Part shown: one piece after another, positions 52,342 to 61,586 of the stretch
Numbering within the stretch: position 1 is the first letter of the stretch
Layout of the letters: every line of letters starts with the position of its first letter
From: Flavobacteriaceae bacterium PS02336
GTDB lineage: Bacteria > Bacteroidota > Bacteroidia > Flavobacteriales > Flavobacteriaceae
Direction of reading: 5' to 3'
DNA length: 64,000 nucleotides
NCBI GenBank assembly: GCA_029960065.1
Contig: JASCOF010000006.1
Location: 248,001-312,000 of the forward strand
The notes under the pieces: model-generated
Told to the model about the DNA's origin: nothing
Seen by the model: the letters and a program-made list of their open reading frames with translations, nothing else
The model's database searches: none
Translations under genes and position numbers: made by a program

Positions 52342-53574
52342 TTATCTTAATTTTAGGGTAATGATTGACAATATGGCTAACATTACAGCAACAATCCAGA
52401 AACGAGTTACGATTTTACTTTCGTGATATCCCTTTTTCTGATAATGATGATGAAGCGGTGACATCAGGAAAATTCTTCGTCCTTCTCCAAAACGTTTTTT
52501 TGTATATTTAAAATAAGTTACCTGAATAATTACAGAAGCACTTTCTGCCAAGAAAATTCCACAGAATAAAACAATTAAAATTTCCTTTCTAACCGCAATA
52601 GCAAGTACGGCGATAATTCCTCCAATTGTCAAACTTCCTGTATCTCCCATAAATACCGAAGCAGGATAAGAATTGTACCAAAGAAATCCAATAAGTGCTC
52701 CAACAAATGCCGAAATAAAGACCGTCATTTCTCCTGAATTGGGGATATACATAATATTCAAGTAATTCGAAAAAATAATATTACCCGAAACGAATGTGAA
52801 AATCCCGAGCGCGAGGACCGAAATTGCCGAGGTTCCTGCTGCGAGACCATCGATTCCGTCTGTTAGATTTGCTCCGTTTGAAACCGCTGTAATGATGAAA
52901 ATTACAACTGGAATAAAAATCAACCAAGCCCATTTCTCATATCCATCTCCCATAAAAGACAATACTTCAGCATAATCAAACTCATTGTTTTTAACGAAAG
53001 GAATTGTTGTTGCCGTAGATTTTTCCTCTACAGGCGCAGGCAATATAACAGTGGTATTTGTATTTGTTTTAAAAACATCTGTACGTCCTGTATCTGTTCT
53101 TACTGTAACAGCTGGATTAAAATAAAGAACTGCGCCAACGATAATTCCAAGACCCACTTGACCAATTACTTTAAAAATACCTTTAAGTCCTTGTTTATCT
53201 TTTTTAAATATTTTAATATAATCATCAACAAAACCGATAGTTCCCATCCATAAAGTGGTTACAATAAGCAGCACTATATAAATGTTATGCAATCTTGCGA
53301 ATAACAAAACTGGAACTAATGTGGCAAAAATGATAATCAATCCACCCATTGTTGGTGTACCAGCTTTTTCATTTTGACCTGCTAGACCAAGTTCACGCAC
53401 TGTCTCTCCAACTTGCTGGCGGCGAAGAAAATTAATCACTCTTTTACCATAAATAGTTGACAAAAGCAATGAAAGCATAAATGCTAAAGCTGATCTAAAT
53501 GTGATGTACTGGAAAACTCCCGTTCCAGGAACGTCCAATGTTTTGTCAAAATATTCAAATAAATAGTACAGCAT
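52342..53574 (-). CDS. mraY: MraY, phospho-MurNAc-pentapeptide transferase
   Basis: The 410-residue polytopic enzyme makes lipid I from UDP-MurNAc-pentapeptide and undecaprenyl phosphate. Family motifs include GTPTMGG, the Asp pair in FVDDYIK, NLTDGIDGLAAG and FMGDTGSL, and the loop HHHYQKKGYHE. It is about 50 residues longer than E. coli MraY because of an insert at about residues 155-205 (TVRTDTGRTDV to KNNEFDYAE). Confidence 0.96.
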   Translation of the reverse strand: MLYYLFEYFDKTLDVPGTGVFQYITFRSALAFMLSLLLSTIYGKRVINFLRRQQVGETVRELGLAGQNEKAGTPTMGGLIIIFATLVPVLLFARLHNIYIVLLIVTTLWMGTIGFVDDYIKIFKKDKQGLKGIFKVIGQVGLGIIVGAVLYFNPAVTVRTDTGRTDVFKTNTNTTVILPAPVEEKSTATTIPFVKNNEFDYAEVLSFMGDGYEKWAWLIFIPVVIFIITAVSNGANLTDGIDGLAAGTSAISVLALGIFTFVSGNIIFSNYLNIMYIPNSGEMTVFISAFVGALIGFLWYNSYPASVFMGDTGSLTIGGIIAVLAIAVRKEILIVLFCGIFLAESASVIIQVTYFKYTKKRFGEGRRIFLMSPLHHHYQKKGYHESKIVTRFWIVAVMLAILSIITLKLR

Positions 53575-53655
53575 ATTTTCTATTTTTTAAATTCCAATTT
53601 TTGAAATTCCAAATTCCAATCATTTTGGTGGTATTTGAATTTAAATAATTGATTG

Positions 53656-55119
53656 TTATTTGTTTAATTGTTCTAAAATCTCTTTTATGGTTTCCATATC
53701 ATCAAAATGATGGCGAACACCATTTATTTCTTGATACGTTTCGTGTCCTTTTCCTGCTATTAGAATGATATCTTTAGGCTGAGCCAATTGACAAGCCGTT
53801 TTTATAGCCTGCTTTCTATCTGTAATTCGAAGCATTTTTTTGTAATTCTGAGGCTCTACTCCCTGCTCCATTTCATCTAAAATAACTTCTGGATCTTCGT
53901 TTCTTGGATTATCCGAAGTCAAAACTGCTTTATCACTTAAGTCTGAAGCAATCTTCGCCATAATTGGGCGTTTCGTTTTATCACGGTTGCCGCCACAACC
54001 AACAACTGTAATCAATTGCTCATTTTTTGTGCGGATATCATTTATTGTTTTTAAGACATTTTCCAAAGCATCTGGAGTATGCGCATAATCTACAACAGCG
54101 GTAATTCCTCCATCTGAAACGATGTACTGAAAACGCCCCGAAACACTTTCTAAATCAGACAGTAAACGCAACGCTTCAAGACTATCAATTCCAAGCTCTA
54201 CAGCAGTTCCATAAATCGCTAAAACGTTGTAAGCGTTGAAAGTACCAATTAGTTTTACCCAAACTTCATTATCATTAACCTTTAATAATAATCCTGATAA
54301 TTGACTTTCTAAAATCTGCGCTCTATAATCAGCATACGATTTTAAAGCGTAAGTCAATTTTTTAGCAACTGTATTCTGCAGCATTACAGAACCATTTTTA
54401 TCATCAATGTTTGTTAAAACAAATGCCGATTTTGGAAGCGAATCAAAAAACGATTTTTTAACATCTCTGTACTCCGCAAATGTTGGATGATAATCCAAAT
54501 GATCGTGTGAAAGATTCGTGAAAATCCCTCCTACAAAATGCAAAGCTTCTGTACGTTTTTGGTGAATTCCATGCGAACTTACTTCCATAAAACAGTGCGT
54601 AACTCCAGCTTCAACCATTTCATTTAAATAATGATTGATTGTTAAAGAATCTGGTGTTGTATGCGTTGCTGGATATTCCGTTTGATCTACTACAATTTTT
54701 ACTGTCGATAACAATCCAACTTTAAAACCTGCCTTTTGAAACAATTGAAATAATAAAGATGCAATTGTTGTTTTTCCATTGGTCCCCGTTACACCAACTA
54801 ATTTTAATTTTGTAGAAGGATCTTCAAAATAATTAGCCGCCATAAAAGCCAAGGCTGTATTCGTATCTTTTACCTGAATATAAGTTACTTCATTAGCTGT
54901 ATTTTCAGGAAGCGTATCGCAGATAATTGCTTTTGCTCCAAGCTGAATTGCTTTCTCTATATAATCATGTCCGTTTGAAAGCGAACCGCGAATTGCCACA
55001 AAAACATCGTTTGCTTCTACTTTACGTGAATCAAATTCTATTTTCTGAATAGCAATATCTGTTGACCCTTTTACAGATTCAATAGCTACTTTATATAATA
55101 TGTCTTTTAGTATTTTCAC
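53656..55119 (-). CDS. murE: MurE, UDP-MurNAc-tripeptide synthetase (meso-diaminopimelate type)
   Basis: The 487-residue Mur ligase has P-loop GVTGTNGKTTIAS and the motif LTSDNPRNEDP; DNPR is the signature of enzymes that add meso-diaminopimelate rather than lysine. It starts with GTG (55117-55119) overlapping the ftsI stop by four bases, so translation is probably coupled. MurE adds the third stem-peptide residue. Confidence 0.96.
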   Translation of the reverse strand: MKILKDILYKVAIESVKGSTDIAIQKIEFDSRKVEANDVFVAIRGSLSNGHDYIEKAIQLGAKAIICDTLPENTANEVTYIQVKDTNTALAFMAANYFEDPSTKLKLVGVTGTNGKTTIASLLFQLFQKAGFKVGLLSTVKIVVDQTEYPATHTTPDSLTINHYLNEMVEAGVTHCFMEVSSHGIHQKRTEALHFVGGIFTNLSHDHLDYHPTFAEYRDVKKSFFDSLPKSAFVLTNIDDKNGSVMLQNTVAKKLTYALKSYADYRAQILESQLSGLLLKVNDNEVWVKLIGTFNAYNVLAIYGTAVELGIDSLEALRLLSDLESVSGRFQYIVSDGGITAVVDYAHTPDALENVLKTINDIRTKNEQLITVVGCGGNRDKTKRPIMAKIASDLSDKAVLTSDNPRNEDPEVILDEMEQGVEPQNYKKMLRITDRKQAIKTACQLAQPKDIILIAGKGHETYQEINGVRHHFDDMETIKEILEQLNK

Positions 55120-57122
55120 GATAATTCTAATACTATTGTTGTGTTTTTATTAATACTTTCTCCTGCCTGAATAGATTGCTTTTTCACCTTTCCAAATCCG
55201 CTTACTTTTACTTTCAAACCTAAATTTTCAAGTAAAGCAACTGCGTCCATTCCCGGCATTCCTTTTAAATTCGGAATTTGATTCATTTTTTTATTTGCTT
55301 CTACAGTATATTTATCATAACTGCTTTCTTGCTTTGCAATCTTAGAATCAAGTTGTTTTATTTTGTTTGTCGAAGGCGCATCTGTAAAAATCTTTTGAGC
55401 AATTCTTTTAAAAACCGGTCCGGCAACATCTGCTCCGTAATAATTATTTTTTGCTGTATTAGGTTTATGAACCACTACAATACAAGAATATTTAGGATGA
55501 TCGGCTGGAAAATATCCCGCAAAAGAAGAAGCATAATACATTCCTTCTCTGCCTGCGTTACCATAATTCACCATAGCCGTTCCTGTTTTTCCTGCCATCG
55601 AAAAATCTTTCGAATACAACTTAGAACCTGTTCCTTTCTTTACCACATTAGCCAAAACTGCTTTTACTTTTTTAAGTGTTTCAGGCGAGCAAACCTTTGG
55701 ATTCATTATTTCTGTATCAAACTTTTTAATGGTTTTATTCCATTCTTTAATTTCAGATACAAATTGTGGTTTTACCATTACACCATTATTAGCAACTGCG
55801 TTATATAAAGTTAAAGTCTGCATTGGCGTTACCGAAACGTTATATCCAAAAGCCATCCAAGGAAGCGTAGTTCCCGACCAATGTTTATCTCCAGGCTGCG
55901 GAATGTAAGGTCTTCCTTCTCCTTTAAAATGCAATCCTAATGGTTTATTTAAACCTAAGTCATTGATATGGTTTACGAACTTAGAAGGGTTATTTTTATA
56001 ATTTTCATAAACCGCTTGAACCATTACAGTGTTTGACGAAAGCTCAAATCCGCGTGCTAAAGAAACTTTTCCATAACCGCCTTTATGCGAATCACGAACA
56101 GCTCTTCCATAATATCTAATTTCTCCGCCATGACTATCATAAACCGTACTAGTGTCAGCTACTTTATCTTCTAAAATCGCCATCAAATCAACCAACTTAA
56201 AAGTCGATCCAGGTTCATGAGATTCAGCAACCGCATAATTTGTTGTCTCGTAATAAGAACCGTCTTCTGCTCTCCCTAAATTCGAAATCGCTTTAATATA
56301 ACCCGTTTCTGTTTCCATTACTACCACACAACCGTGATCTGCTTCGTAATCTTCTAATTGTTTTAACAAAGCATGATGTGCAATATCCTGAATAAAAACA
56401 TCTATTGTCGAAATCACATCATAGCCATCAATTGGATCTACTTCGTTTACATCACGAATCGGTTTCCATTGGCCTTTTGCAATTTTTTGTTTTAGAATTT
56501 TTCCGTCTTTCCCATTCAGATAACTTTTAAAAGCCCATTCAATTCCTTTTCCAACTTCTACTCCAGTTTCAGGATCAATTCGGTCGTATCCAATAGTTCT
56601 TTCTGCAATTTTACCAATCGGATGTTTTCTAACCGTTTCTTGCTCAACAATAATTCCACCTTTAAAAGCCCCTAAACTAAACAATGGAAAACCTTTGATC
56701 TTCACATATTCTGTGTAACTTAAATTGCGAGCAATTAAATAATAACGGTTTTTATTTTCACGTGCTTTTCTCAATTCTTTCTGAAAAAAACTGCTAGGTT
56801 TATCTAAAACAGTCGCCAACGAATCTGACAATGGTTTTACATACTTTTCAAAAGTTTCTGTTTTTGGTGCCTTAGCGTCAAAACGAATTTCATAATTCGG
56901 AATTGAAGTTGCCAGTAAACTTCCATCAGCAGAATAAATATTTCCTTTGTTAGCTGGAATTACAAAATTTCTAACGGTGCGCTGTTTAGCTAGCTGTCTG
57001 TAATAATCACCTTCAACCCATTGAATATTGGTTAATTTAACGACAATAGCAATTGCCATCAAAAAGATGAAAACTGCTACGAGGTAAATTCTGTAGGATA
57101 TATGTTTATCGTCTACTGCCAT
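55116..57122 (-). CDS. ftsI: FtsI (PBP3-type) penicillin-binding protein with PASTA domain
   Basis: The 668-residue class B PBP has one transmembrane helix (about 11-30), a dimerisation domain, and the transpeptidase motifs SxxK in PGSTFKLVD (Ser306), SxN in ELSSNTVMV and KTG in MAGKTGTAMV. A C-terminal PASTA domain (IPNLKGMPGMDAVALLENLG) follows. It cross-links septal peptidoglycan. It overlaps ftsL by ten bases. Confidence 0.96.
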   Translation of the reverse strand: MAVDDKHISYRIYLVAVFIFLMAIAIVVKLTNIQWVEGDYYRQLAKQRTVRNFVIPANKGNIYSADGSLLATSIPNYEIRFDAKAPKTETFEKYVKPLSDSLATVLDKPSSFFQKELRKARENKNRYYLIARNLSYTEYVKIKGFPLFSLGAFKGGIIVEQETVRKHPIGKIAERTIGYDRIDPETGVEVGKGIEWAFKSYLNGKDGKILKQKIAKGQWKPIRDVNEVDPIDGYDVISTIDVFIQDIAHHALLKQLEDYEADHGCVVVMETETGYIKAISNLGRAEDGSYYETTNYAVAESHEPGSTFKLVDLMAILEDKVADTSTVYDSHGGEIRYYGRAVRDSHKGGYGKVSLARGFELSSNTVMVQAVYENYKNNPSKFVNHINDLGLNKPLGLHFKGEGRPYIPQPGDKHWSGTTLPWMAFGYNVSVTPMQTLTLYNAVANNGVMVKPQFVSEIKEWNKTIKKFDTEIMNPKVCSPETLKKVKAVLANVVKKGTGSKLYSKDFSMAGKTGTAMVNYGNAGREGMYYASSFAGYFPADHPKYSCIVVVHKPNTAKNNYYGADVAGPVFKRIAQKIFTDAPSTNKIKQLDSKIAKQESSYDKYTVEANKKMNQIPNLKGMPGMDAVALLENLGLKVKVSGFGKVKKQSIQAGESINKNTTIVLELS

Positions 57123-57460
57123 ATTCTTTTAAAGAAACTTTTTTCTTCTTCTTTTTTAACTTCTATTTTCACTGGAGGAACCGTCGACGGAAAAATTTGC
57201 TTTTCCTGCATTTTATCCGAGATTGTCGACTCCATTTTTAACTTCATCAGTTCTGAACGTCGATCTACAAATTCAGATCTTAGTTCTTTTACTTCATTAT
57301 TTAATTTCGCTATTTCAAAAACCTTCTGCTCGTATCGCTGCGTATTGGCAATCATCAAAATGGCCAGCAGAATTATAAAGACTATAAAACGCCAGTTTTT
57401 TACTGCATCTTCATGAATCAGGAATCTTGCTTTTAATATGCCAAATACACCACTTTTCAT
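57113..57460 (-). CDS. ftsL: FtsL-like cell-division protein
   Basis: The 115-residue protein has one transmembrane helix (about 25-42, FIVFIILLAILMIANTQ) and a coiled-coil stretch (FEIAKLNNEVKELRSEFVDRRSEL), as expected for FtsL. It forms a complex with FtsQ and FtsB-type proteins. Position between rsmH and ftsI supports the call, since the sequence itself is poorly conserved. Confidence 0.88.
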   Translation of the reverse strand: MKSGVFGILKARFLIHEDAVKNWRFIVFIILLAILMIANTQRYEQKVFEIAKLNNEVKELRSEFVDRRSELMKLKMESTISDKMQEKQIFPSTVPPVKIEVKKEEEKSFFKRIWQ

Positions 57461-57481
57461 TATTTCCTACCTTAATATATA

Positions 57482-58390
57482 TTATACCTTCTCAGCGATT
57501 CTTAATTTTGCACTTCTAGCTCTATTATTTATCTTGATTTCTTCATTATCTGGAACGATCAATTTTCCAATAGTTTTAAATGGAACTGAAAAGTTTCCGA
57601 AAAAATCTCTTTCTGGTTCTCCTTCAAACATTCCGTTTTTGATAAATCTTTTTACCAACCTGTCTTCTAACGAATGGTATGAGATTACAGAGAATCTTCC
57701 GCCTGGTTTCAAAATTTCTAATGACTGTTCGATAAACTCTTTCAGAACATCCATTTCCTGGTTTACCTCAATTCGAATTGCCTGATAAATCTGAGCCAGA
57801 ATTTTATTTTTAACTTTCTCTGGAAGATATTTCTTCAAAACTTCTTTCAACTCATCTGTTGTCTTGATTGGGTAATCTTTTCTCGCTTCAACAATGGTTC
57901 TTGCTAAAACCGGAGCATTTTTCAACTCCCCATAATCAAAAAAAACACGACGTAAATCCTGTTCTTCATATTCGTTAACCACTCGATAAGCATTTAAATC
58001 ATTTTTCTGACTCATCCGCATATCTAGTTCGGCATCAAATCGGGTTGAAAAACCTCTTTCTGGAACATCGAACTGGTGTGACGAAACTCCCAAATCTGCT
58101 AAGATTCCATCTACTTCCTTTACTCCGTGAAAACGCAAAAACCTTTTTATGAATCTAAAATTCTCATTTATCAAGGTAAACCTTTCATCTGGCAACGCAT
58201 TTGCAAGCGCATCTTCGTCTTGATCAAATGCAAACAGCTTTCCGTTTGGTCCTAATCTTTTTAAAATCTCTTTTGAATGACCACCGCCTCCAAACGTAAC
58301 ATCTACATACACACCATCTGGTTTAATATTTAAACCATCTACAGTTGGATGAAGCAAAACCGGATTATGATATTCCATTGTCGTCGTCAT
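57482..58390 (-). CDS. rsmH: RsmH (MraW), 16S rRNA cytosine-1402 N4-methyltransferase
   Basis: The 302-residue methyltransferase has the SAM motif VDVTFGGGGHSKEIL, GILADLGVSSHQFD, and the C-terminal SYHSLEDRLVK. It methylates C1402 of 16S rRNA at N4. It overlaps mraZ by 26 bases from the first ATG; a second ATG four codons later (MEYHNPVLL) fits homologues equally well. Confidence 0.96.
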   Translation of the reverse strand: MTTTMEYHNPVLLHPTVDGLNIKPDGVYVDVTFGGGGHSKEILKRLGPNGKLFAFDQDEDALANALPDERFTLINENFRFIKRFLRFHGVKEVDGILADLGVSSHQFDVPERGFSTRFDAELDMRMSQKNDLNAYRVVNEYEEQDLRRVFFDYGELKNAPVLARTIVEARKDYPIKTTDELKEVLKKYLPEKVKNKILAQIYQAIRIEVNQEMDVLKEFIEQSLEILKPGGRFSVISYHSLEDRLVKRFIKNGMFEGEPERDFFGNFSVPFKTIGKLIVPDNEEIKINNRARSAKLRIAEKV

Positions 58391-58838
58391 TAATATTTCC
58401 CATTACTTCTTCGGCTAAATCTGCAAAATCCATATCTTCGCCGCTAATTGATTTTTCGTATAAATCCTTATCCCAGATCTCTACTATATTAACCGCAGAT
58501 GAAAAAACTACATCTTTAGAAATACTTGCAAACGTTACCAAATCTTTTGGAACCAGCAATCTCCCCAATGCATCAACCTCAACTATCTTAACACCAGCAG
58601 TAAACCTTCTAATGAAATCGTTATTCTTTTTTACAAAGCGATTTAGTTTGTTGATTTTTTTCATCATTAAATCCCATTCTTCCATAGGATATAATTCTAA
58701 ACACTGCTGAAAAACAGAACGCTTCAAAACGAATCCGCTTTGAAGAGAAGCAGTCAATTGCTTTTTTAAAGGCGCAGGCATCATTAGCCTCCCTTTAGCA
58801 TCGACTTTACATTCATATGTTCCAACAATTGTGTTCAA
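58365..58838 (-). CDS. mraZ: MraZ, transcriptional regulator of the dcw cluster
   Basis: The 157-residue protein opens NTIVGTYECKVDAKGRLMMPAPL, the MraZ/AbrB-like SpoVT fold, with a second copy later (VEVDALGRLLVPKDLVTF). In other bacteria MraZ forms an oligomeric ring that binds repeated boxes upstream of its own gene and represses or modulates the cluster. The start codon is TTG (58836-58838); an in-frame stop TAA lies four codons upstream, so no ATG is possible. Five AAAGTGGT-type boxes lie upstream. Confidence 0.93.
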   Translation of the reverse strand: MNTIVGTYECKVDAKGRLMMPAPLKKQLTASLQSGFVLKRSVFQQCLELYPMEEWDLMMKKINKLNRFVKKNNDFIRRFTAGVKIVEVDALGRLLVPKDLVTFASISKDVVFSSAVNIVEIWDKDLYEKSISGEDMDFADLAEEVMGNINDDDNGIS

Positions 58839-58863
58839 AAAAACTAGTTAACATGTTATACAG

Positions 58864-58871
58864 CAAAAATA
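58864..58871 (-). promoter_or_regulatory. -7 element of the mraZ promoter
   Basis: TATTTTTG on the minus strand, 25 bases before the mraZ start, just downstream of the AAAGTGGT boxes. Confidence 0.5.
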
Positions 58872-58882
58872 TAAAAAAAAAT

Positions 58883-58942
58883 ACCACATATTACCACTTT
58901 ATACCACTTTGTTAATAAGTTTAACCACTTTGCTACCACTTT
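58883..58942 (-). promoter_or_regulatory. Probable MraZ operator: five phased AAAGTGGT-type boxes
   Basis: On the plus strand ACCACTTT occurs at 58893, 58903, 58924 and 58935, with an imperfect ACCACATA at 58883; on the minus strand these read AAAGTGGT. Starts are 10, 10, 21 and 11 bases apart, so all lie on about one face of the helix. The known Mollicute MraZ box is AAAGTG[T/G]. The rest of the 377-base gap to 59216 holds only A/T-rich sequence and the hydrolase promoter. Confidence 0.8.
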
Positions 58943-59180
58943 CTATAATCTACAATCAATCAATACCTTAACTATTAATTAACAGATTTATAAATCCATT
59001 ATTCATTCAAAAAAATAATGGGCTAATTTTCTTAAAAAATTGATTATTCCTCAGATTTCTTAACATTTACATAATTTAGCAATTAGGGTATTAATTGCTG
59101 ATTTTTAGCCATTTATATATTCTACTGAAATTATCTAGTTAAAAAATGGCAGCAAAAATTCATTTTTATTTATTTAACCC

Positions 59181-59188
59181 TATATTTG
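59181..59188 (+). promoter_or_regulatory. -7 element of the alpha/beta hydrolase gene
   Basis: TATATTTG, 27 bases before the ATG at 59216. Confidence 0.5.
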
Positions 59189-59215
59189 TCGAAATTGAAA
59201 TTGGCATTAGATTAG

Positions 59216-59980
59216 ATGGACAAACACTACAAAAAAGAAGGCAAATACAGCTATTTTGAAGCTGGAGAAGGTACACCTATCGTTATTCTGCATGGATTAA
59301 TGGGAGGTCTGAGTAACTTTGATGGTGTAGCACAATATTTCCCAACAAAAGGATATAAAGTTGTTATCCCGGATTTGCCAATATACACCCAAAGCATTTT
59401 AAAAACGAATGTAAAAAGTTTTGCCAAATACGTTAAAGATTTTATCACTTTTAAAGGGTTTGACAAAGTAATTCTTCTAGGAAATTCTTTAGGAGGACAT
59501 ATTGCTTTGTACCACACAAAATTGTATCCTGAAAAAGTTGCTGGACTTGTAATTACCGGAAGTTCTGGACTTTACGAAAGCGCAATGGGAGACAGTTACC
59601 CAAGAAGAGGTGATTATGAGTACATCAAAAAGAAAGCTGAAGATGTATTTTATGACCCAAAAATCGCAACTCCAGAATTAATTGATGAAGTTTATGCAAC
59701 TGCTAATGACCGCATCAAATTGATTAAAACTTTGACAATTGCCAAAAGTGCAATTCGTCATAATATGGCTAAAGATCTGCCAAAAATGGATGTTGAAACT
59801 TGTATTATTTGGGGAAAAAACGATTCTGTAACACCACCAAATGTCGCAGAAGAATTTGATAAATTACTACCAAATTCGACTTTATATTGGATTGACAAAT
59901 GTGGGCATGCAGCAATGATGGAACATCCAGATGAATTTAATGTGATTCTGGAAAAATGGCTTACTGAGCAGAAATTATAA
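59216..59980 (+). CDS. Alpha/beta hydrolase
   Basis: The 254-residue protein has the alpha/beta hydrolase core: oxyanion motif LHGLMGG, nucleophile elbow GNSLGG (Ser91), acid Asp in WGKNDSVTPP and catalytic His in KCGHAAMMEHPD. There is no signal peptide. It is followed 42 bases later by engB and probably shares its transcript. Substrate unknown. Confidence 0.88.
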   Translation: MDKHYKKEGKYSYFEAGEGTPIVILHGLMGGLSNFDGVAQYFPTKGYKVVIPDLPIYTQSILKTNVKSFAKYVKDFITFKGFDKVILLGNSLGGHIALYHTKLYPEKVAGLVITGSSGLYESAMGDSYPRRGDYEYIKKKAEDVFYDPKIATPELIDEVYATANDRIKLIKTLTIAKSAIRHNMAKDLPKMDVETCIIWGKNDSVTPPNVAEEFDKLLPNSTLYWIDKCGHAAMMEHPDEFNVILEKWLTEQKL

Positions 59981-60022
59981 CCTCTAACATTCAATTTTAA
60001 GAGGTTTTAAAAAATAATATAC

Positions 60023-60643
60023 ATGAAAATTAATAGCGCCGAATTTATTATCAGTAATTCTGATGCTTCAAAATGCCCAGCTGAATTTCTGCCGGAATAT
60101 GCATTTATAGGCCGATCTAACGTTGGTAAATCATCTTTGATTAATATGATTACCAACCATAAAAACTTAGCAAAAACATCTGGAAGACCAGGTAAAACAC
60201 AATTAATAAATCATTTTAAAATCAATAATAATTGGTTTTTAGTAGATTTACCAGGTTACGGATATGCTAAAGTTTCTAAAAAAACAAAATCTGTTTTTCA
60301 ACAGTTTATTACTGATTATTTTGAAAATAGAGAACAATTAGTTTGTGCTTTTGTTTTGATCGATATTCGTCACGAAGCTCAAAAAATCGACATTGAATTC
60401 ATGTCGTATATGGGAGAAAGCGAAATTCCGTTTTGCATTATTTTTACCAAAGCCGATAAAATCAGTAAAGTGAAAATCGATTCTCATATTGCAGCTTACA
60501 AAAAACAAATGTACGCTAACAATTGGGCCGAAATGCCTCAGTATTTCGTAACCTCATCTACAGAATCAATCGGAAAAGAAGAACTTCTATCTTATATTGA
60601 TGAAGTAAACCAAGAAGTTTTTAAAAACAATTCTGGATTCTAG
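60023..60643 (+). CDS. engB: EngB (YihA/YsxC), ribosome-biogenesis GTPase
   Basis: The 206-residue GTPase has G1 FIGRSNVGKSSLIN, G3 DLPGYGYAK, and G4 TKADK. It acts in assembly of the large ribosomal subunit. It lies behind the hydrolase gene and in front of a terminator. Confidence 0.96.
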   Translation: MKINSAEFIISNSDASKCPAEFLPEYAFIGRSNVGKSSLINMITNHKNLAKTSGRPGKTQLINHFKINNNWFLVDLPGYGYAKVSKKTKSVFQQFITDYFENREQLVCAFVLIDIRHEAQKIDIEFMSYMGESEIPFCIIFTKADKISKVKIDSHIAAYKKQMYANNWAEMPQYFVTSSTESIGKEELLSYIDEVNQEVFKNNSGF

Positions 60644-60673
60644 AATAGCAAAACTCTAAATACTAAAAATTCC

Positions 60674-60709
60674 AAATTCCAAACATAAGTTCGGAGTTTG
60701 GAATTTTTT
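60674..60709 (+). terminator. Terminator after engB
   Basis: Arms AAATTCCAAAC and GTTTGGAATTT (60674-60684, 60696-60706) and a T6 run. Confidence 0.8.
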
Positions 60710-60722
60710 ATTAAAGCCATTA

Positions 60723-61376
60723 TTAAACTACTGCCTTAGTGATTCTTTTATGCTTTAAAATCTGCCACTCTTTAAATATCAAAAATTGATATAAGATGTA
60801 AAACAAAGAATTAAAAAACCAAAAATCAAGCAGAAATGGTTCTGTAAAAATTACTGAATCTGTATTGCCACTCAAAAAAATAGTTGAGCTGCTGACTAAA
60901 TAAATTATTAAGCCATTAGAAAAATAAATATAATTGGACTTGATATTATTAAAATTCTGAATCAAATAAATCAGCGCATATAAAACAAGTAATATTGATG
61001 TCACCCCAATTTCAAACAAATTAAATCCCCAATAAAGATCAGGCGTTCTGTAATACTGTATTGCCAATAAAACCAAAACTAATATGAGAAAAAAAAGTAT
61101 CCCTTTTCTCAAAATTACATTTGAAAACAACCCGCGGAAAAATATACTTATAATGATGAATTGGAAAATGAAATAATAATGTGAAAGAAAAAAATTAGAG
61201 CCAGGAGCGTAAAATCCAGTAATATTACAAAGCAATTCATTTACAAATAAGCCCATCAAATAAACCATTAACAGATAATAATGGAAATCTTTGTTTTTTC
61301 GTGTTTTATAAAACGAAATACTGTTTATCAATAAAAAAAATAATCCGACAAGGCTTACTAGAAAAGGGAATAACAT
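60723..61376 (-). CDS. Polytopic membrane protein of unknown function
   Basis: The 217-residue protein has about six or seven hydrophobic helices (for example LFPFLVSLVGLFFLLINSI and ILFFLILVLVLLAIQYY) and ends in a short basic tail (KEWQILKHKRITK). The layout resembles the seven-helix membrane proteins that precede sensor kinases in Flavobacteria, but no kinase is next to it here. No catalytic motif is visible. The gap upstream (61377-61523) contains A/T-rich sequence only. Confidence 0.6.
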   Translation of the reverse strand: MLFPFLVSLVGLFFLLINSISFYKTRKNKDFHYYLLMVYLMGLFVNELLCNITGFYAPGSNFFLSHYYFIFQFIIISIFFRGLFSNVILRKGILFFLILVLVLLAIQYYRTPDLYWGFNLFEIGVTSILLVLYALIYLIQNFNNIKSNYIYFSNGLIIYLVSSSTIFLSGNTDSVIFTEPFLLDFWFFNSLFYILYQFLIFKEWQILKHKRITKAVV

Positions 61377-61523
61377 AAATTAAATTTTGTTTTACTAAAG
61401 TAATTTATTCAACAAATCTTTTCTAAAATTTAAGATTAAATTCGTTCAAATACAGCAATAAAACAGCAATATTAAATAAAAAACTGAAAATTCTGACCTA
61501 GTTTGTTTCAATACACAAAACAA

Positions 61524-61565
61524 AAAATCCAAATCCCAAAGTATTACAATTGGAATTTGGATTTT
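61524..61565 (-). terminator. Terminator after gldC
   Basis: Arms AAAATCCAAAT and ATTTGGATTTT (61524-61534, 61555-61565) with an inner CCAA / TTGG; T-run on the minus strand. Confidence 0.75.
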
Positions 61566-61586
61566 CTATTTTTTATTGAAATTTTA

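Noticed and set aside
55278..55808. 176-codon open frame antisense to ftsI
   Set aside because: Cys/Phe/Ile-rich product without domain signals, lying inside a clear PBP gene.
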